From assembly GCA_019918135.1 (NCBI GenBank), contig WBZZ01002490.1, positions 310,001 through 374,000 of the forward strand: DNA of 64,000 bases. Reading direction: 5' to 3'. How positions within the stretch are numbered: position 1 is the first letter of the stretch; each line of letters begins with the position of its first letter. The notes under the pieces were generated by a model. It was given only the letters and a program-made list of their open reading frames with translations. It made no database searches and had not been told where the DNA came from. A program made the translations under genes and the position numbers. Shown in pieces: positions 54,890-64,000 of this stretch. The stretch is from Paulinella micropora (taxonomy: Eukaryota > Cercozoa > Imbricatea > Euglyphida > Paulinellidae).

Positions 54890-55290
54890 ATCTGTATGCA
54901 CGAACCAAATCAACAACAAACCTTTACACACACACACGCAATTCACACACGTCAATCACAGACAACATAGCGCGCACACACACACAAACTTCAAGAATCT
55001 TGCACCAAACACGCAATTCACACACGCAATTCACACACGTCAATCACAGACAACATAGCGCGCACACACACACAAACTTCAAGAATCTTGCACCAAACAC
55101 GCAATTCACACACGCAATTCACACACGCAATTCACACACGCAATTCACACACGCAATTCACACACGCAATTCACACACTTACACACACGCAATTCACACA
55201 CACTTACACACACAAGCACCCCAGAGTCAACAATCTATACACGCACCAATCAAAACAAAAACTTTCCACACACAAACACACACGCAAACA
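54890..55290. repeat. CA-rich microsatellite with 12-bp ACGCAATTCACAC units
   Basis: About eight tandem copies of a 12-13-bp ACGCAATTCACAC unit (55095-55200) lie inside longer CA-rich sequence. A larger block of about 88 bp (CGTCAATCACAGACAACATAG and on) is duplicated at 54948 and 55037. Apparent proteins are repeat readings. Confidence 0.75.
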
Positions 55291-55349
55291 CATATTCAGA
55301 CGTGAGGGGTGGGGAGGGGGCGCGGAATCCGTAAGGCCCTCCGTTTGAT

Positions 55350-55530
55350 TTGCCCAATGCTGCCAACATTGGGTTCGCGCAATGGCGAGCACATTGTGCG
55401 CCCCAATGGGGTGCAAGGCCCCCCCCCCCTTCGATTACGGTTTGGCTCATTGCCGCCAACATTGGGTTTGCCCAATGCTGTTAACATTGGGTTTGCCCAA
55501 TGCTGCCAACATTGGGTTTGCTCAATGTGA
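55350..55530. repeat. Palindromic 25-bp repeat array
   Basis: GGGTTTGCCCAATGCTG(C/T)(C/T)AACATT recurs, clearest at 55470-55530, with diverged copies from 55353. Each unit carries CCCAATG/CATTGGG, a 7-bp stem with a 7-base loop. A related GCGCAATG/CATTGTGCGC pair lies at 55378-55403. No spacers of constant length with new content, so not CRISPR. Confidence 0.6.
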
Positions 55531-55669
55531 GGTTTAGATTCGGCCCCCCCCCCTTCCTATCCTTACAAATCGTTGTGCGTCTCTTTCGCCAAGGTACAAC
55601 CCCTTCCCAGCTTGTGTGAGCGGTAGAAGTTTGTTTTCCTTGGTTGCATGGCGTGTAAAGGGACATGTT

Positions 55670-55686
55670 TTCTTTCGGGTTGTGTA

Positions 55687-55718
<32 letters not shown>

Positions 55719-56300
55719 GCAGGGACGATTTCTTGGGGTTGCGTGTGTGTGTGTGTGTGGCAGGGACGATTCCTTGGGGTTGCGTGTGTGTATGTGTGTG
55801 CCAGGGAAGATTTCTTGGGGTTGCGTGTGAGTGTGTGTGTTTGTGTGTGTGTGTGTGTAAGGATTTTTTTTGCATTGAATGTGTGTGTGTGGTTGCGTGT
55901 GTGTTGTACGTAGAATTTTGTTTTCCTCGGTTGCGTGTGTGTGCCAGGGAAGATTTCTTTCGGGTTGTTTGTTGTGTGTGTAAGGCCTTTGGTTTCGTTG
56001 TATGTGTGTGTGGTTTGCATACATAAAGGCATGTTTCGTGTGTGCTGTGTGTCAAATGTCGTTTTTTGGGTCGCGTGTGTGTACAGAAAGACGTGTGTGT
56101 TGGGTTTGCGTGTGTGTTGTTTTGGCGTGTGTGTTGGGTTTGCGTGTGTGTGTGTGTGTGTGTGTGCATAAAAATCCGTTTCTCGGATTTCTGTGTAAGG
56201 GCATCACTGCCTCTGGCTGTCACGGTGTGTCTACGTGTGTGCTTGAGCTGCGTGTGTAGAGAGGGGTTTGACTTTTTGTATAAGTTATAGTTGTGTGTGT
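55670..56300. repeat. GT-rich microsatellite with diverged 50-bp units
   Basis: GT runs alternate with a CAGGGA(C/A)GATT(T/C)CTTGGGGTTGCG block (55719, 55760, 55801 and a relative near 55945). It is the mirror image of the CA-rich block at 54890-55290 about 500 bases away, so the two could pair as a large inverted region. Apparent proteins are repeat readings. Confidence 0.6.
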
Positions 56301-56547
56301 AAACAGGCTTTTCGCTTTCTCTCGTTTTGCTTCTGAAAAGTCATTCATTTGTTCTCACATGCCTCAAAGCGGCATGCAAAGCCCACAGTTCTCTCTCTCT
56401 CTCTCTGTTTCTCTCTACCTTTCTCTTTGCTGTAGCATGTGTGTCTTTACCCTATGTACAAGGCTTTTTTGTGTTCCAATTTTCTTTTTTTTGGGGCTTG
56501 TGTACAGTGCAAAACCCTCTCTCCCCCCCCCCCCCCCGCCCTCCCTT

Positions 56548-57741
56548 ATGCTCTCCGCCAAGCGCGACGCGTGCACCCCCCCTTCCTCGCCCGTGGCCAA
56601 ACGCGCCAAGCTGTCGGACCCAGAAAACCCCGCGACCGCCGACCAGCCACTGGTTACCAGCCTGCCGGACGTTGCGTCCGCTGGCTACGACGTCGGAGAA
56701 CCGGACAGGACCTTCCCGCTCGACGCGTTCACCCACCGCCTCAACAAAGGCCTCAACGGCACCGGTCGTGTGGCAGACCTGTGCGTCTCTTCCTGCCGCC
56801 AGGAGAAATACGTGCAGGTCGAGCTGCGCGTCCATGGCTTAGCTGCGGTTGTGACTGGCCAACCGCAGCAGCCGGTCACGGTGCTACGCGCACGCCGGAA
56901 GGTGTCCAAGGGCCTGCCGGCAGAAGAAGTACGCGCCTACGTCCACGAGCAGGTCTCCAGGTGCGTCGCCGACGAAACCGTCCGCTGGCTGCGCGAAGAG
57001 GTCAAGATCCACGACAACTATGATTCGTACTTGTACACGGGCCTGGACCCGAACGAAGAAAACAGAGACAACGGGCTGGACGTGCAATACGCTACGCGCT
57101 ACGTGCAATCAATCACGCCGCCGCACCCCGCGCTGCCCAAGTTCCGGGCGATTTACCGCACTCAGGAAGCCAGCCTGCTACCGCCAGAAGTCCTGCGCGA
57201 TTTGGGCAAGGAGCTGGACGACAAGTACAACCTCCACGAGAGCCTGGACTTTGCTTTGAAACTCACCTGTTTCAAGCTGGCCCGGAAGAAGGTTGGCACA
57301 CCGGTGCTCGTCGTGATCATGCGCCCCTTCGATCACCTCGTGCAAGTGTCCCTAGAGCTTCGCAACCGCCGCGGTCGCTCTGGCCGGCGCACCTTTGAGG
57401 CAACCATGCTGTTCGCACAACGCATCCTAGATCCTTGGAGGGGCGAGGACGTCCGCGCTTACCTCCTGGGCCACGCCAGCTTGTTTACCGGGCCGACTAC
57501 CTTGGCCTGGCTCCAGAGGGTGGTGGCAACTTCTGGCTGGTCCGACAACCTGCACAAGAGATTGGACCCTACCCAGACCACCCGAAATGCCGACGGCAGC
57601 GCGCGGCGCTTCCAGCTCTTTTGCCCGGAGATGAGCTCGGTGTGGCCGCTACACCCCGAACTGCTGGGCGACGCGGCGGACAGTGTAGCACTGTCTGCTA
57701 GCAGCGACGCGCCGTCCGACGACGCCGACATCATTTCGTGA
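56548..57741 (+). CDS. Two-fold repeat protein of unknown function (397 aa)
   Basis: Start at MLSAKRDACT (56548) right after a C run; SPVAKRAKLSD is nuclear-localisation-like. The body is an internal duplication of about 165 residues. YVQVELRVHG, EEVRAYVHEQVS, TVRWLREEV, YLYTGLDPNEENRD and PHPALPKF in the first half match LVQVSLELRN, EDVRAYLLGHAS, TLAWLQRVV, NLHKRLDPTQTTRN and LHPELLGD in the second. No family was recognised. The tail is acidic (SDDADII). The two-domain build suggests an ancient duplication. Confidence 0.75.
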   Translation: MLSAKRDACTPPSSPVAKRAKLSDPENPATADQPLVTSLPDVASAGYDVGEPDRTFPLDAFTHRLNKGLNGTGRVADLCVSSCRQEKYVQVELRVHGLAAVVTGQPQQPVTVLRARRKVSKGLPAEEVRAYVHEQVSRCVADETVRWLREEVKIHDNYDSYLYTGLDPNEENRDNGLDVQYATRYVQSITPPHPALPKFRAIYRTQEASLLPPEVLRDLGKELDDKYNLHESLDFALKLTCFKLARKKVGTPVLVVIMRPFDHLVQVSLELRNRRGRSGRRTFEATMLFAQRILDPWRGEDVRAYLLGHASLFTGPTTLAWLQRVVATSGWSDNLHKRLDPTQTTRNADGSARRFQLFCPEMSSVWPLHPELLGDAADSVALSASSDAPSDDADIIS

Positions 57742-58240
57742 CCTGGTGTTCTTTTTTTGTTTCTTCGAAGCGCTCGAAAAAACAGGGAAAGACCTGTCTC
57801 TGTTTGCCTTTCCCCCATTTAGCACCGCGGACATGTTTGAAAGCAAAAAGTTTTCCACTCCCAAAAAATCAATAAAAAATGTACCAGCGTTACTTGAGCC
57901 GACAAATTCTCCCTCCGGACCTGCAATTGCCAAACTTAGCTAGTTGGCAGGACTTGTCAATAAAAGAACACCGGCCCCTCCCCGGACATCCCTAGTGGTC
58001 GGAACACCGACATTTGCCTTTGGCATCACACTCTCAAGGCGTAGGCTTATCCCGGCCATCGGAGCTACGGCTTTTTGTGTATTGGCTTGTTTTAAAAAAA
58101 ATCAGAAGATTTTACGTAGCCTAACCAGGCTCAAAGAAAGCCCTGCCAACAACAAAGCAAAAAAAACCACCCAACGGAATGGTAGCCATTCCCTTCTCCT
58201 CCCCCCCCCCCCCCCGCCGGAGCTCGCCACCGAAACGTGT
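57742..58240. other. Convergent spacer with a possible 38-aa ORF
   Basis: An ATG at 57879 after AATCAATAAAAA opens a 38-residue frame (MYQRYLSRQILPPDLQLPN at its start) to 57995; it looks natural but is too short to trust. A C run lies at 58201-58215. Otherwise nothing. Confidence 0.3.
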
Positions 58241-60854
58241 CTAGCCATCCTCGTCCGCCACCGCGACGAGGTCGTCACACCCCGGCGCAGCAGGTGCGGG
58301 CACGGGGTACGCCGCCACCGTCGGCTGCAGCCGCGCCGCCACCTCGGCGAACGCCGCGTGCCGGCCGAGCGCCGCCAGGTTGTCCCGCCGGTACGTCTCA
58401 TCCGCGGCGCGCAGCCTGCGCAGCAGCTCCGCGTCCGGCGCCGTCAGAAACTTCTCGGCCGCCGGCAGGCCGTCAGTGGATTGTGGCAGCCACTGGCTCG
58501 CGTGGTGCTGCTGGTACACATAGTCCGCGAAGTCCCGCGCGCCCTGACCTTCGGCCGCCGGCGCCTTCGCCGAAAGTGCCCGCTCGCGCAAGTAGTAGCT
58601 CAGCGCCACCGGGTCCTGGCACAGCGGCTGCTGCACCGCCGGCAACCACGCGTCGTCCTCAGTTGTCGGCAGCGGAGCGGTTGCGCCGTTCAGCACCGTG
58701 GGCAGCAGGTTCATCATCGTGAGGTTGTACGACGCCGAGCCGTGGTCTACCTGGCCCGTCAGCAGCTGCCGGGGCCGCGCGTAGCAGTCCTGCAAAATCT
58801 CCAGCAGCACGCGCTGCAGCAGGTCGGGCCACAGCCCGTACAGCAGCGCCTGCTCCGCGATCTCGAAGCAGTCGCGCGTCTGCCGCAGCACCGCGCCACT
58901 CGATGGCCGCTCGCTGTCGTCCAGCAGCAGGTCCAGCACGTGCCGGTACTCCTGCTGGTCCTGGCCCTCACCCTTGGCGCGGTTCTGCCACACCAGCTGC
59001 AGCAGCTTCTTGCGGCACGCCACGTAGTCGGTCGGCTCGGGGAAGTGCTTCGCGTCCTTCGCGAACCGGAACACCGGCTGCTCGCCCTCCCCGTACATGC
59101 CGCGGCGCACCGCACTTTCCTTGCGCGCGTTCTCGATGCGGCCCTCGTGCGCCTGGAACAGCCTCCGCGAACGCACGCAGTTCGTGTAGTAGCGACTGAC
59201 TGTCTCGGCGTCCGCGTCCACCGCCAACGACTGGTTGAACTCCAGGTACGGCGACTTGTAGTCCAGCATCGTCTCGGGCGGCTCCCACGCGCGCGCCAGA
59301 AAACCGTCATCCTCGTCCTCGCCACCCTCTGCTGCCTCGGCCGTACCGTCCTCGTCACCGTCGGCATGCACGTGCTGCCGCTTGCGCGGCCGTTCTTGCG
59401 CGCGGTGCAGCCCGCGCATGTCGCCGCCATTGCCGCCGTTGCCGCCGCCGCCACTGCCCTTCAGGAACGCGCGCGCCAGCGCCAACAGCACCTGCCGCTG
59501 CTGCTGCAGCTGCAGCTCCTGCGGCGCTAATAGTCCGATCGCCTGCATCAGCACGCTCGGGTCCTCGTCGTTCAGGAACGGCTCCAGCAGCGCGAACTGC
59601 GACAGCGCCGGCGCGCGGCCCAGCGGGAAGCCGTGGTCCGTGCCCACATTTGCGTCGATCAGCGGGCTCACCGATGAGTGGAACACGATCTCGATCGCGC
59701 GCCGCAGCGCCAGCAGCCGCACCATCGCGTTCAGCCGGTGCATGAAGCGCTGCGACGCCAGGCGCCGCACGCCTAGCGCGGAGGCGCGCTCGCAGAACTC
59801 GCCCATCACGCGCGACGTGATATATAACCGCACGCCGCCTACGAAGCCCAGCGACTGCAGGTAGTAGTACATCGCGATCAGCGCGTTGTTGTCGCGCACC
59901 CAACGCGCCAGGTCGTGGCGCCGCGCCTCTGCTTCTTCGTCTCCGTCATCATTAGAGAAACTGTGCCACGCCTCGCAGCCCGCGCGTACCCGGCCCGGCA
60001 CGTACCGCGTGTGGAACCGGTCGCGCACGGGCTGCGAGATGCGCGACGGGTGCGTGTTGGTGTTCAACAAGTGCGTCCCCGTCACTTGCGCCTGCGTGTA
60101 CTCGTTGAAGCGCTGCCCCGTGTCCTGGTCCGTGCGCAGAAAGCTGAAGCCCATGGTCTTGCTCCACAGCATGCTCTTGACCATTTCGACACGGTCGTCG
60201 TCTTCTTGGTCTCCACGTGGGTTCCCGCGGTAACCCTTGCCCAGCTCGTCCATGATCGTAATGGCTCCTGTGAAGTCGAAATTCCCGGCAAGTGCCTTGG
60301 CGCTCATGCCCAGCTGCGCGCGCACGCTGTCCCTTATCAGGAAATGGTCTGCCAGCAACTTGTGCAGGTGCGATTTGCCCGTGCCGGGCGGGCCGTACAT
60401 CATCAAATGGAAATACGTCCCGACTGCGCCTGCAGTCTGAGCAGACGCGAGAGCTACATGAAACTCCTCGTTCAGCGGGCCGCGATACACCGCCTCTAGC
60501 AGGCTGTTGAGCCGCACCAGCTGACAATCCGCGATTCCCAGATTGCTGGCCGGCAGCGCCTGATAGGAATAGAATGACGGCGGCAGCTTAGCCCCAGAAA
60601 ACGGCGACTTGCGTCCTTTTTTTAGATGATTCCAGGCGGCCGCCTGCGCATCAGAACAGCCGCCCGCAACATTCAGTGTATTCAGCACTAAGGGTTCCAC
60701 GCGCCGGCGCAGCTGTTGCAGCGAGGTCCACGAATGGACGCAGCACTCCTCGCGGCTCGCGCCGCGGGCCTGCATCATTGCCACCTCTGCCTTGATCTTT
60801 GCGCGCCCGTCCCGCATCATCCTCTTGACCGCCTCCTGGTTCGCGCCCCCGCCA
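58241..60854 (-). CDS. Large AAA-type ATPase, 5' end lost at a junction (over 860 aa)
   Basis: The frame is open past the first ATG (60820) to the composition break near 60855 (TGGGANQEAVKR precedes the Met), so the true start is probably missing. Counting from Met 60820: GPPGTGKS (Walker A) at 143-150, AITIMDE (Walker B) at 186-192, LLNTNTHPSR (sensor-1-like Asn) at 251-260, and VRDRF with a possible Arg finger at 265-269. A Gly/Asn linker (GSGGGGNGGNGG) lies near 455. A charged, helical C-terminal half of about 400 residues has no recognised domain. AAA proteins remodel DNA-protein complexes or drive packaging or replication; which applies here is unknown. Confidence 0.78.
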
Positions 60855-60870
60855 GTTGACGTTGGTCCAT
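60845..60870. other. Abrupt composition junction
   Basis: Left of about 60855 codons are GC-rich; right of it they are AT-rich in an unrelated pair of genes. Two frames are fused at this point: a minus-strand frame from 61496 runs across it into out-of-frame ATPase sequence. No inverted or direct repeat marks the site. Confidence 0.7.
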
Positions 60871-61496
60871 GTGTAAGCGGCGGTTAGTGCTATGTCTCTC
60901 ATCACATCAATATTAGAATATGATGGTTTAAAAGATACATAATCCGCAGATGCCGTTTTATAATATACTTCCAATGTTATTGGAGCATCTGTCGCGTATG
61001 TCAATAAAACCTCATTAGTCGTATTTCCATAAATTCGTATTGTTGTATTATTGGTGGTGTCCGCGGGGTTTGGACAAGTCATTAACCATATCATTTTCAT
61101 TTGGACTCCGTATCTTTGAATCAGCCACACACAATCAAAAGACTTATACTCAATGGCGGTTATATAATTTAGCACTTCGCTGTAAAAGTCATCAACATTT
61201 GTTCCGTCCGTTTTATGAAACCAAAACTGAAAAGTTCCTATTCCAGTCGGGGCGGGCAAATTCAAAGACCCGCGAAAAGCAACTTTAATGAAATAACCAT
61301 ATCCTAAATTAGATATTGTTTTGCTACCATAACCGCCCGTGCAAAGAGTAGTGAATGTGGAACTTTCCATCCACGATCTAAGATCAAGGCCAACATAAGC
61401 ATTTTGAATGTTTCTTGTTAATGTAGGAGTAGCAGTAACGGCAATAGTTTTAGTATCAATAGACTGCTGTTCTTGTGATCGTCCAAATATATTCAT
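60856..61496 (-). CDS. Unknown AT-rich gene, probably beta-rich (at least 215 aa)
   Basis: ATG at 61496, about 215 residues up to the junction (AYTWTNVNW at its end). It begins NIFGRSQEQQSIDTK, then has repeated Thr/Asn-rich beta-type segments (TLTRNIQNAYVGLDLRS, GYFIKVAFRGSLNL, IGTFQFWFHKTDGTN). No known family. It is divergent from, and shares a 50-base promoter with, the tail-fibre-like gene, so both may be virion proteins; inference only. The annotated 3' end is the junction, not a proven stop. Confidence 0.6.
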
Positions 61497-61546
61497 TTTT
61501 TAAGACTAAATATATATACTACAATATGAAATAATTCTATTAAAAT
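61497..61546. promoter_or_regulatory. Short AT-rich bidirectional promoter
   Basis: 50 bases with TAAATATATATACTACAATATGAAATAATTC-type sequence between divergent ATGs. No C run, unlike the leaders in the rest of the window. Confidence 0.45.
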
Positions 61547-64000
61547 ATGAACCATCTGGGCAATCCATGGACATATCATTTTTATGGCTCTGTCATAGTG
61601 GATGAGAATTTAGATATTGATGGAGTATTATATGGCGATCATATTGAAGCAAACTCAATACAAGCAAGGACTGACGACATAACAATATCATCGCGAAATA
61701 ATAACTCCTCTTTGTTGATATCTGATACTAGTTATGTGTCAATTAATAACGAATACGATTTACCATTAGCGGACGGCACGGCTAATCAAGTATTAAAAAC
61801 AGATGGGTTGGGCAATACTTCATTTGCTACATTAACTTCAAGTTATATAAGCGACTTTGAATTAGATAAATTAACGGATGTAGTCATAACGGGCACACCC
61901 AACAGCAATCAATTGCTTATTTATAGCACAGGGCAATGGAGAAATACGACATCACCCATTCTGAGATTAGATGGTGCTTTCAATATGACGGGAACATTAA
62001 ATAGAGGGCAAAGTATAACGAATGTTAATTTTGTTGATGGTGTAGATGTTTCTGTTCTTGATACTTCCGTGGTTAAACTAACAGGAGACCAAACAATAAC
62101 GGGGAATAAGGATTTCGTGAATAAAATATCAACATGGTATGGGAAACCGATAATCATAGGTAGATCAACAAAAGGAAATGGTGCTACTGGTGGATTGGAA
62201 TTGTATGGTAATTATGGCGACCGAACTGGTGGTGCGCATATGCAAGCAATTACATCACAAGACAATTATCCTACTTTTTCATTAGTTAATTTAGGGCATG
62301 GTAGTGTAAGTATGGCTTTTGATGCTTATATGGATTCTAACGGATGGGAATCTAGTTATGCGAGTTCAAGTTTTGCGATCGCGAAAGTTAATGATAAATT
62401 TAGAATTTTGTATGGTATTGGGAGTACAATTGGGGATGTTGTTCCATGGGACACCGCTCTGGAAATTGACACAGCAGGTTTATTAACTGCGAAAGCAATA
62501 ACGGCTAGTGGATTAATAACGGCAAATGCGGGATTAAATATGGGAGGGCAAAGTATAACGAATGTTAATTTGGTTGATGGTGTTGATGTTTCTGTTCTTG
62601 ATACTTCCGTGGTTAAACTAACAGGAGACCAAACTATAGCGGGTATTAAAATATTCAGCAGTATAATAAATGCGAGTGCGGGGATTGATATGAAAAGCCA
62701 AAGCATAACAAATGTTAATCTTGTTGATGGTGTGGATGTTTCCGTTCTTGATACTTGGGTGGTTAAACTAACAGAAGACCAAACCATAGCAGGGAATAAA
62801 AGGTATTTATCAACTTTAGAAGTAAGTGGTTCGTCCAATCCTACTACTTTTGACGGCATCGGTATAGCCTTTGATACAAAAATAGGAATGATTGCAGCAC
62901 AAAAAACAGCAACAGCGACTTGGTATCCGATACAAATAACTGGTTCGTATGTAGAGTTATATTCAGGTAATACTTTAATTATAACCGCAACTGGAACAAC
63001 ATTAAGTTTGAATAACAACAAAATAACAAACTTAGCCGACCCTTCCGCTTCAACAGATGGAGCAAATAAAAGTTATGTTGATACAAAAGACGGGCAAAAA
63101 TTTAATGTGAAACTAACAGGAAACCAAACCATAGCAGGAGTTAAGACATGTAGCAGTGGTGTTGAAATAACGGGAAATTCAATCAATTCAGCAACAAAGG
63201 GCACATTCATTGTTTTCAATTCTACCAGTAATATCGGGTCAATTGCTAGTTTGGATATGAAAACTGCAACATATTATAATTTTGAAATTTCTGCGAAAAA
63301 AATAAGTTTTATTATTGACGGGACAATTGTTTCGTGGTTTAATGCTACTGGCTTAGATTGTAATAGTAGTAGGATTGTTAATCTAGGAGCACCACAAAAT
63401 GCGAATGAAGCGGTAAATAGGCAATATCTGGATGACAATTGTGTGAAACTAACAACAGACCAAACCATAACAGGAAGTAAAACATTTAATGGGGCGAGCA
63501 CTACGATAGAATATCTAACTTTAACACAAACGGCCGATTTTAATAATCAAGTTATCATTAATGGTGGAAATATAACATATAATGGGGCGAGGATATTAAA
63601 CCAAAATGGAGGAGATATATTCTTTTCACAGACATCAGGTGATTACCAATATTTCTTATTTACTCTAAATACTGCTACAAGCGGAACCGCGAACCAACGA
63701 GGTTATGTATTCACGAATGTAGCATTTGATGTAAAAGGAGCAGGTCTTTATATTTCAAAACTTTTGGACAATAAAAGTGCTTCGTCTGACATTGTCCGTT
63801 TTAACAATGCTGGTGGTATGCGATTTTATGGTGCTTTGGATATGAACTCAAACAACATAACAAGTGCTGGAACAATAACAGGAACATCAATTACTTCAAC
63901 TGCTGGCATAACTACAACAACATTAACAACGAGCGACAAAATAACAACAGCATCAGGTATGCCAATAATCATAGGCAATAAAGGAATAGGAACAACAGCG
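61547..64000 (+). CDS. Tail-fibre-like repeat protein, runs off the window (over 815 aa)
   Basis: ATG at 61547 opens a frame with no stop to the window end. Near residue 80, LADGTANQVLKTDGLGN is a motif common in phage fibre and surface proteins. A unit with QSITNVNxVDGVDVSVLD then VVKLTGDQTI(T/A)G recurs near 62005, 62545 and 62695. Looser ones (KLTGNQTIAG near 63108, KLTTDQTITG near 63448) occur, and NKITNLADPSASTDGANKSYVD near 63022 is the classic phage-fibre KxYVD block. Asn/Thr/Ser/Gly-rich throughout, so an elongated beta fibre is likely. It should be treated as a virus-like structural gene; which element it belongs to is unknown. Confidence 0.75.
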   Translation, partial: MNHLGNPWTYHFYGSVIVDENLDIDGVLYGDHIEANSIQARTDDITISSRNNNSSLLISDTSYVSINNEYDLPLADGTANQVLKTDGLGNTSFATLTSSYISDFELDKLTDVVITGTPNSNQLLIYSTGQWRNTTSPILRLDGAFNMTGTLNRGQSITNVNFVDGVDVSVLDTSVVKLTGDQTITGNKDFVNKISTWYGKPIIIGRSTKGNGATGGLELYGNYGDRTGGAHMQAITSQDNYPTFSLVNLGHGSVSMAFDAYMDSNGWESSYASSSFAIAKVNDKFRILYGIGSTIGDVVPWDTALEIDTAGLLTAKAITASGLITANAGLNMGGQSITNVNLVDGVDVSVLDTSVVKLTGDQTIAGIKIFSSIINASAGIDMKSQSITNVNLVDGVDVSVLDTWVVKLTEDQTIAGNKRYLSTLEVSGSSNPTTFDGIGIAFDTKIGMIAAQKTATATWYPIQITGSYVELYSGNTLIITATGTTLSLNNNKITNLADPSASTDGANKSYVDTKDGQKFNVKLTGNQTIAGVKTCSSGVEITGNSINSATKGTFIVFNSTSNIGSIASLDMKTATYYNFEISAKKISFIIDGTIVSWFNATGLDCNSSRIVNLGAPQNANEAVNRQYLDDNCVKLTTDQTITGSKTFNGASTTIEYLTLTQTADFNNQVIINGGNITYNGARILNQNGGDIFFSQTSGDYQYFLFTLNTATSGTANQRGYVFTNVAFDVKGAGLYISKLLDNKSASSDIVRFNNAGGMRFYGALDMNSNNITSAGTITGTSITSTAGITTTTLTTSDKITTASGMPIIIGNKGIGTTA

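Noticed and set aside
55350-55530. CRISPR array of 25-bp palindromic repeats
   Set aside because: The units are directly abutting, without spacers of constant length and new content.
55000-56290. Many open frames rich in His/Thr/Asn or Cys/Val
   Set aside because: They are readings of CA and GT microsatellites in all frames, with no start context and no composition like a real protein.
57944-59530. Plus-strand frame of over 500 codons antisense to the ATPase
   Set aside because: It is Arg/Val/Leu/Gln low complexity and lacks motifs, while the minus strand shows clear Walker motifs.
1-64000. tRNA or rRNA genes
   Set aside because: No cloverleaf-like arm patterns or rRNA-like blocks were noticed on either strand, though weak ones could be missed by eye.

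Overview
The window looks like accessory genome of a large, GC-rich eukaryotic DNA virus (nucleocytoplasmic large DNA virus grade), or an integrated copy of one. About 30 compact genes lie on both strands. No clear spliceosomal gene, rRNA, tRNA or bacterial operon signal was seen. Most products are fast-evolving families typical of such viruses: F-box/leucine-rich proteins, kelch and ankyrin-like repeat proteins, four divergent kinase-fold proteins, many Cys/His fingers and basic nuclear-localisation-like tails. Two heliorhodopsin genes, a family already reported from algal giant viruses, and a piece of RNA polymerase largest subunit fit an alga- or protist-infecting virus. The exact lineage cannot be named from this sequence alone.

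Layout. 0-6 kb: three copies of one unknown gene family, with MYND-finger remnants and an F-box/LRR gene. 6-18 kb: zinc-finger, LRR, kinase-like and a 1423-residue orphan gene, almost all on the minus strand. 18-27 kb: heliorhodopsin 1, a pair of paralogues with nuclear-localisation-like tails, small Cys-rich genes and several 3' hairpins. 27-34 kb: an HNH-nuclease-like gene family in successive states of decay, then an eight-copy tandem array of about 280 bp. 34-37 kb: a C-terminal RPB1 fragment and a second array of about 288 bp, after which the end of the RPB1 fragment is duplicated. 37-54 kb: LRR, kelch and kinase-like genes, an unknown membrane protein, heliorhodopsin 2, and an 80-residue-repeat protein. 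54-56.5 kb: CA/GT microsatellites and a palindromic 25-bp repeat. 56.5-60.85 kb: a two-fold repeat protein and a large AAA ATPase. Near 60,855 the base composition changes abruptly to AT-rich. Beyond it are two divergent genes, one a long protein with phage-tail-fibre-like repeats. This may be an assembly chimera or a real insertion junction.

Two non-coding rules recur. Most start codons have a run of 8-20 C on the sense strand (G on the complement) some tens to about 150 bases upstream, often beside an A/T-rich patch. In the 8-26 kb part, several stop codons sit in or beside a perfect GC-rich hairpin. Several genes change frame. These are marked as broken, with the number of breaks only estimated. 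Starts were moved to the first ATG that fits the paralogue or the leader, so non-ATG extensions were left out.
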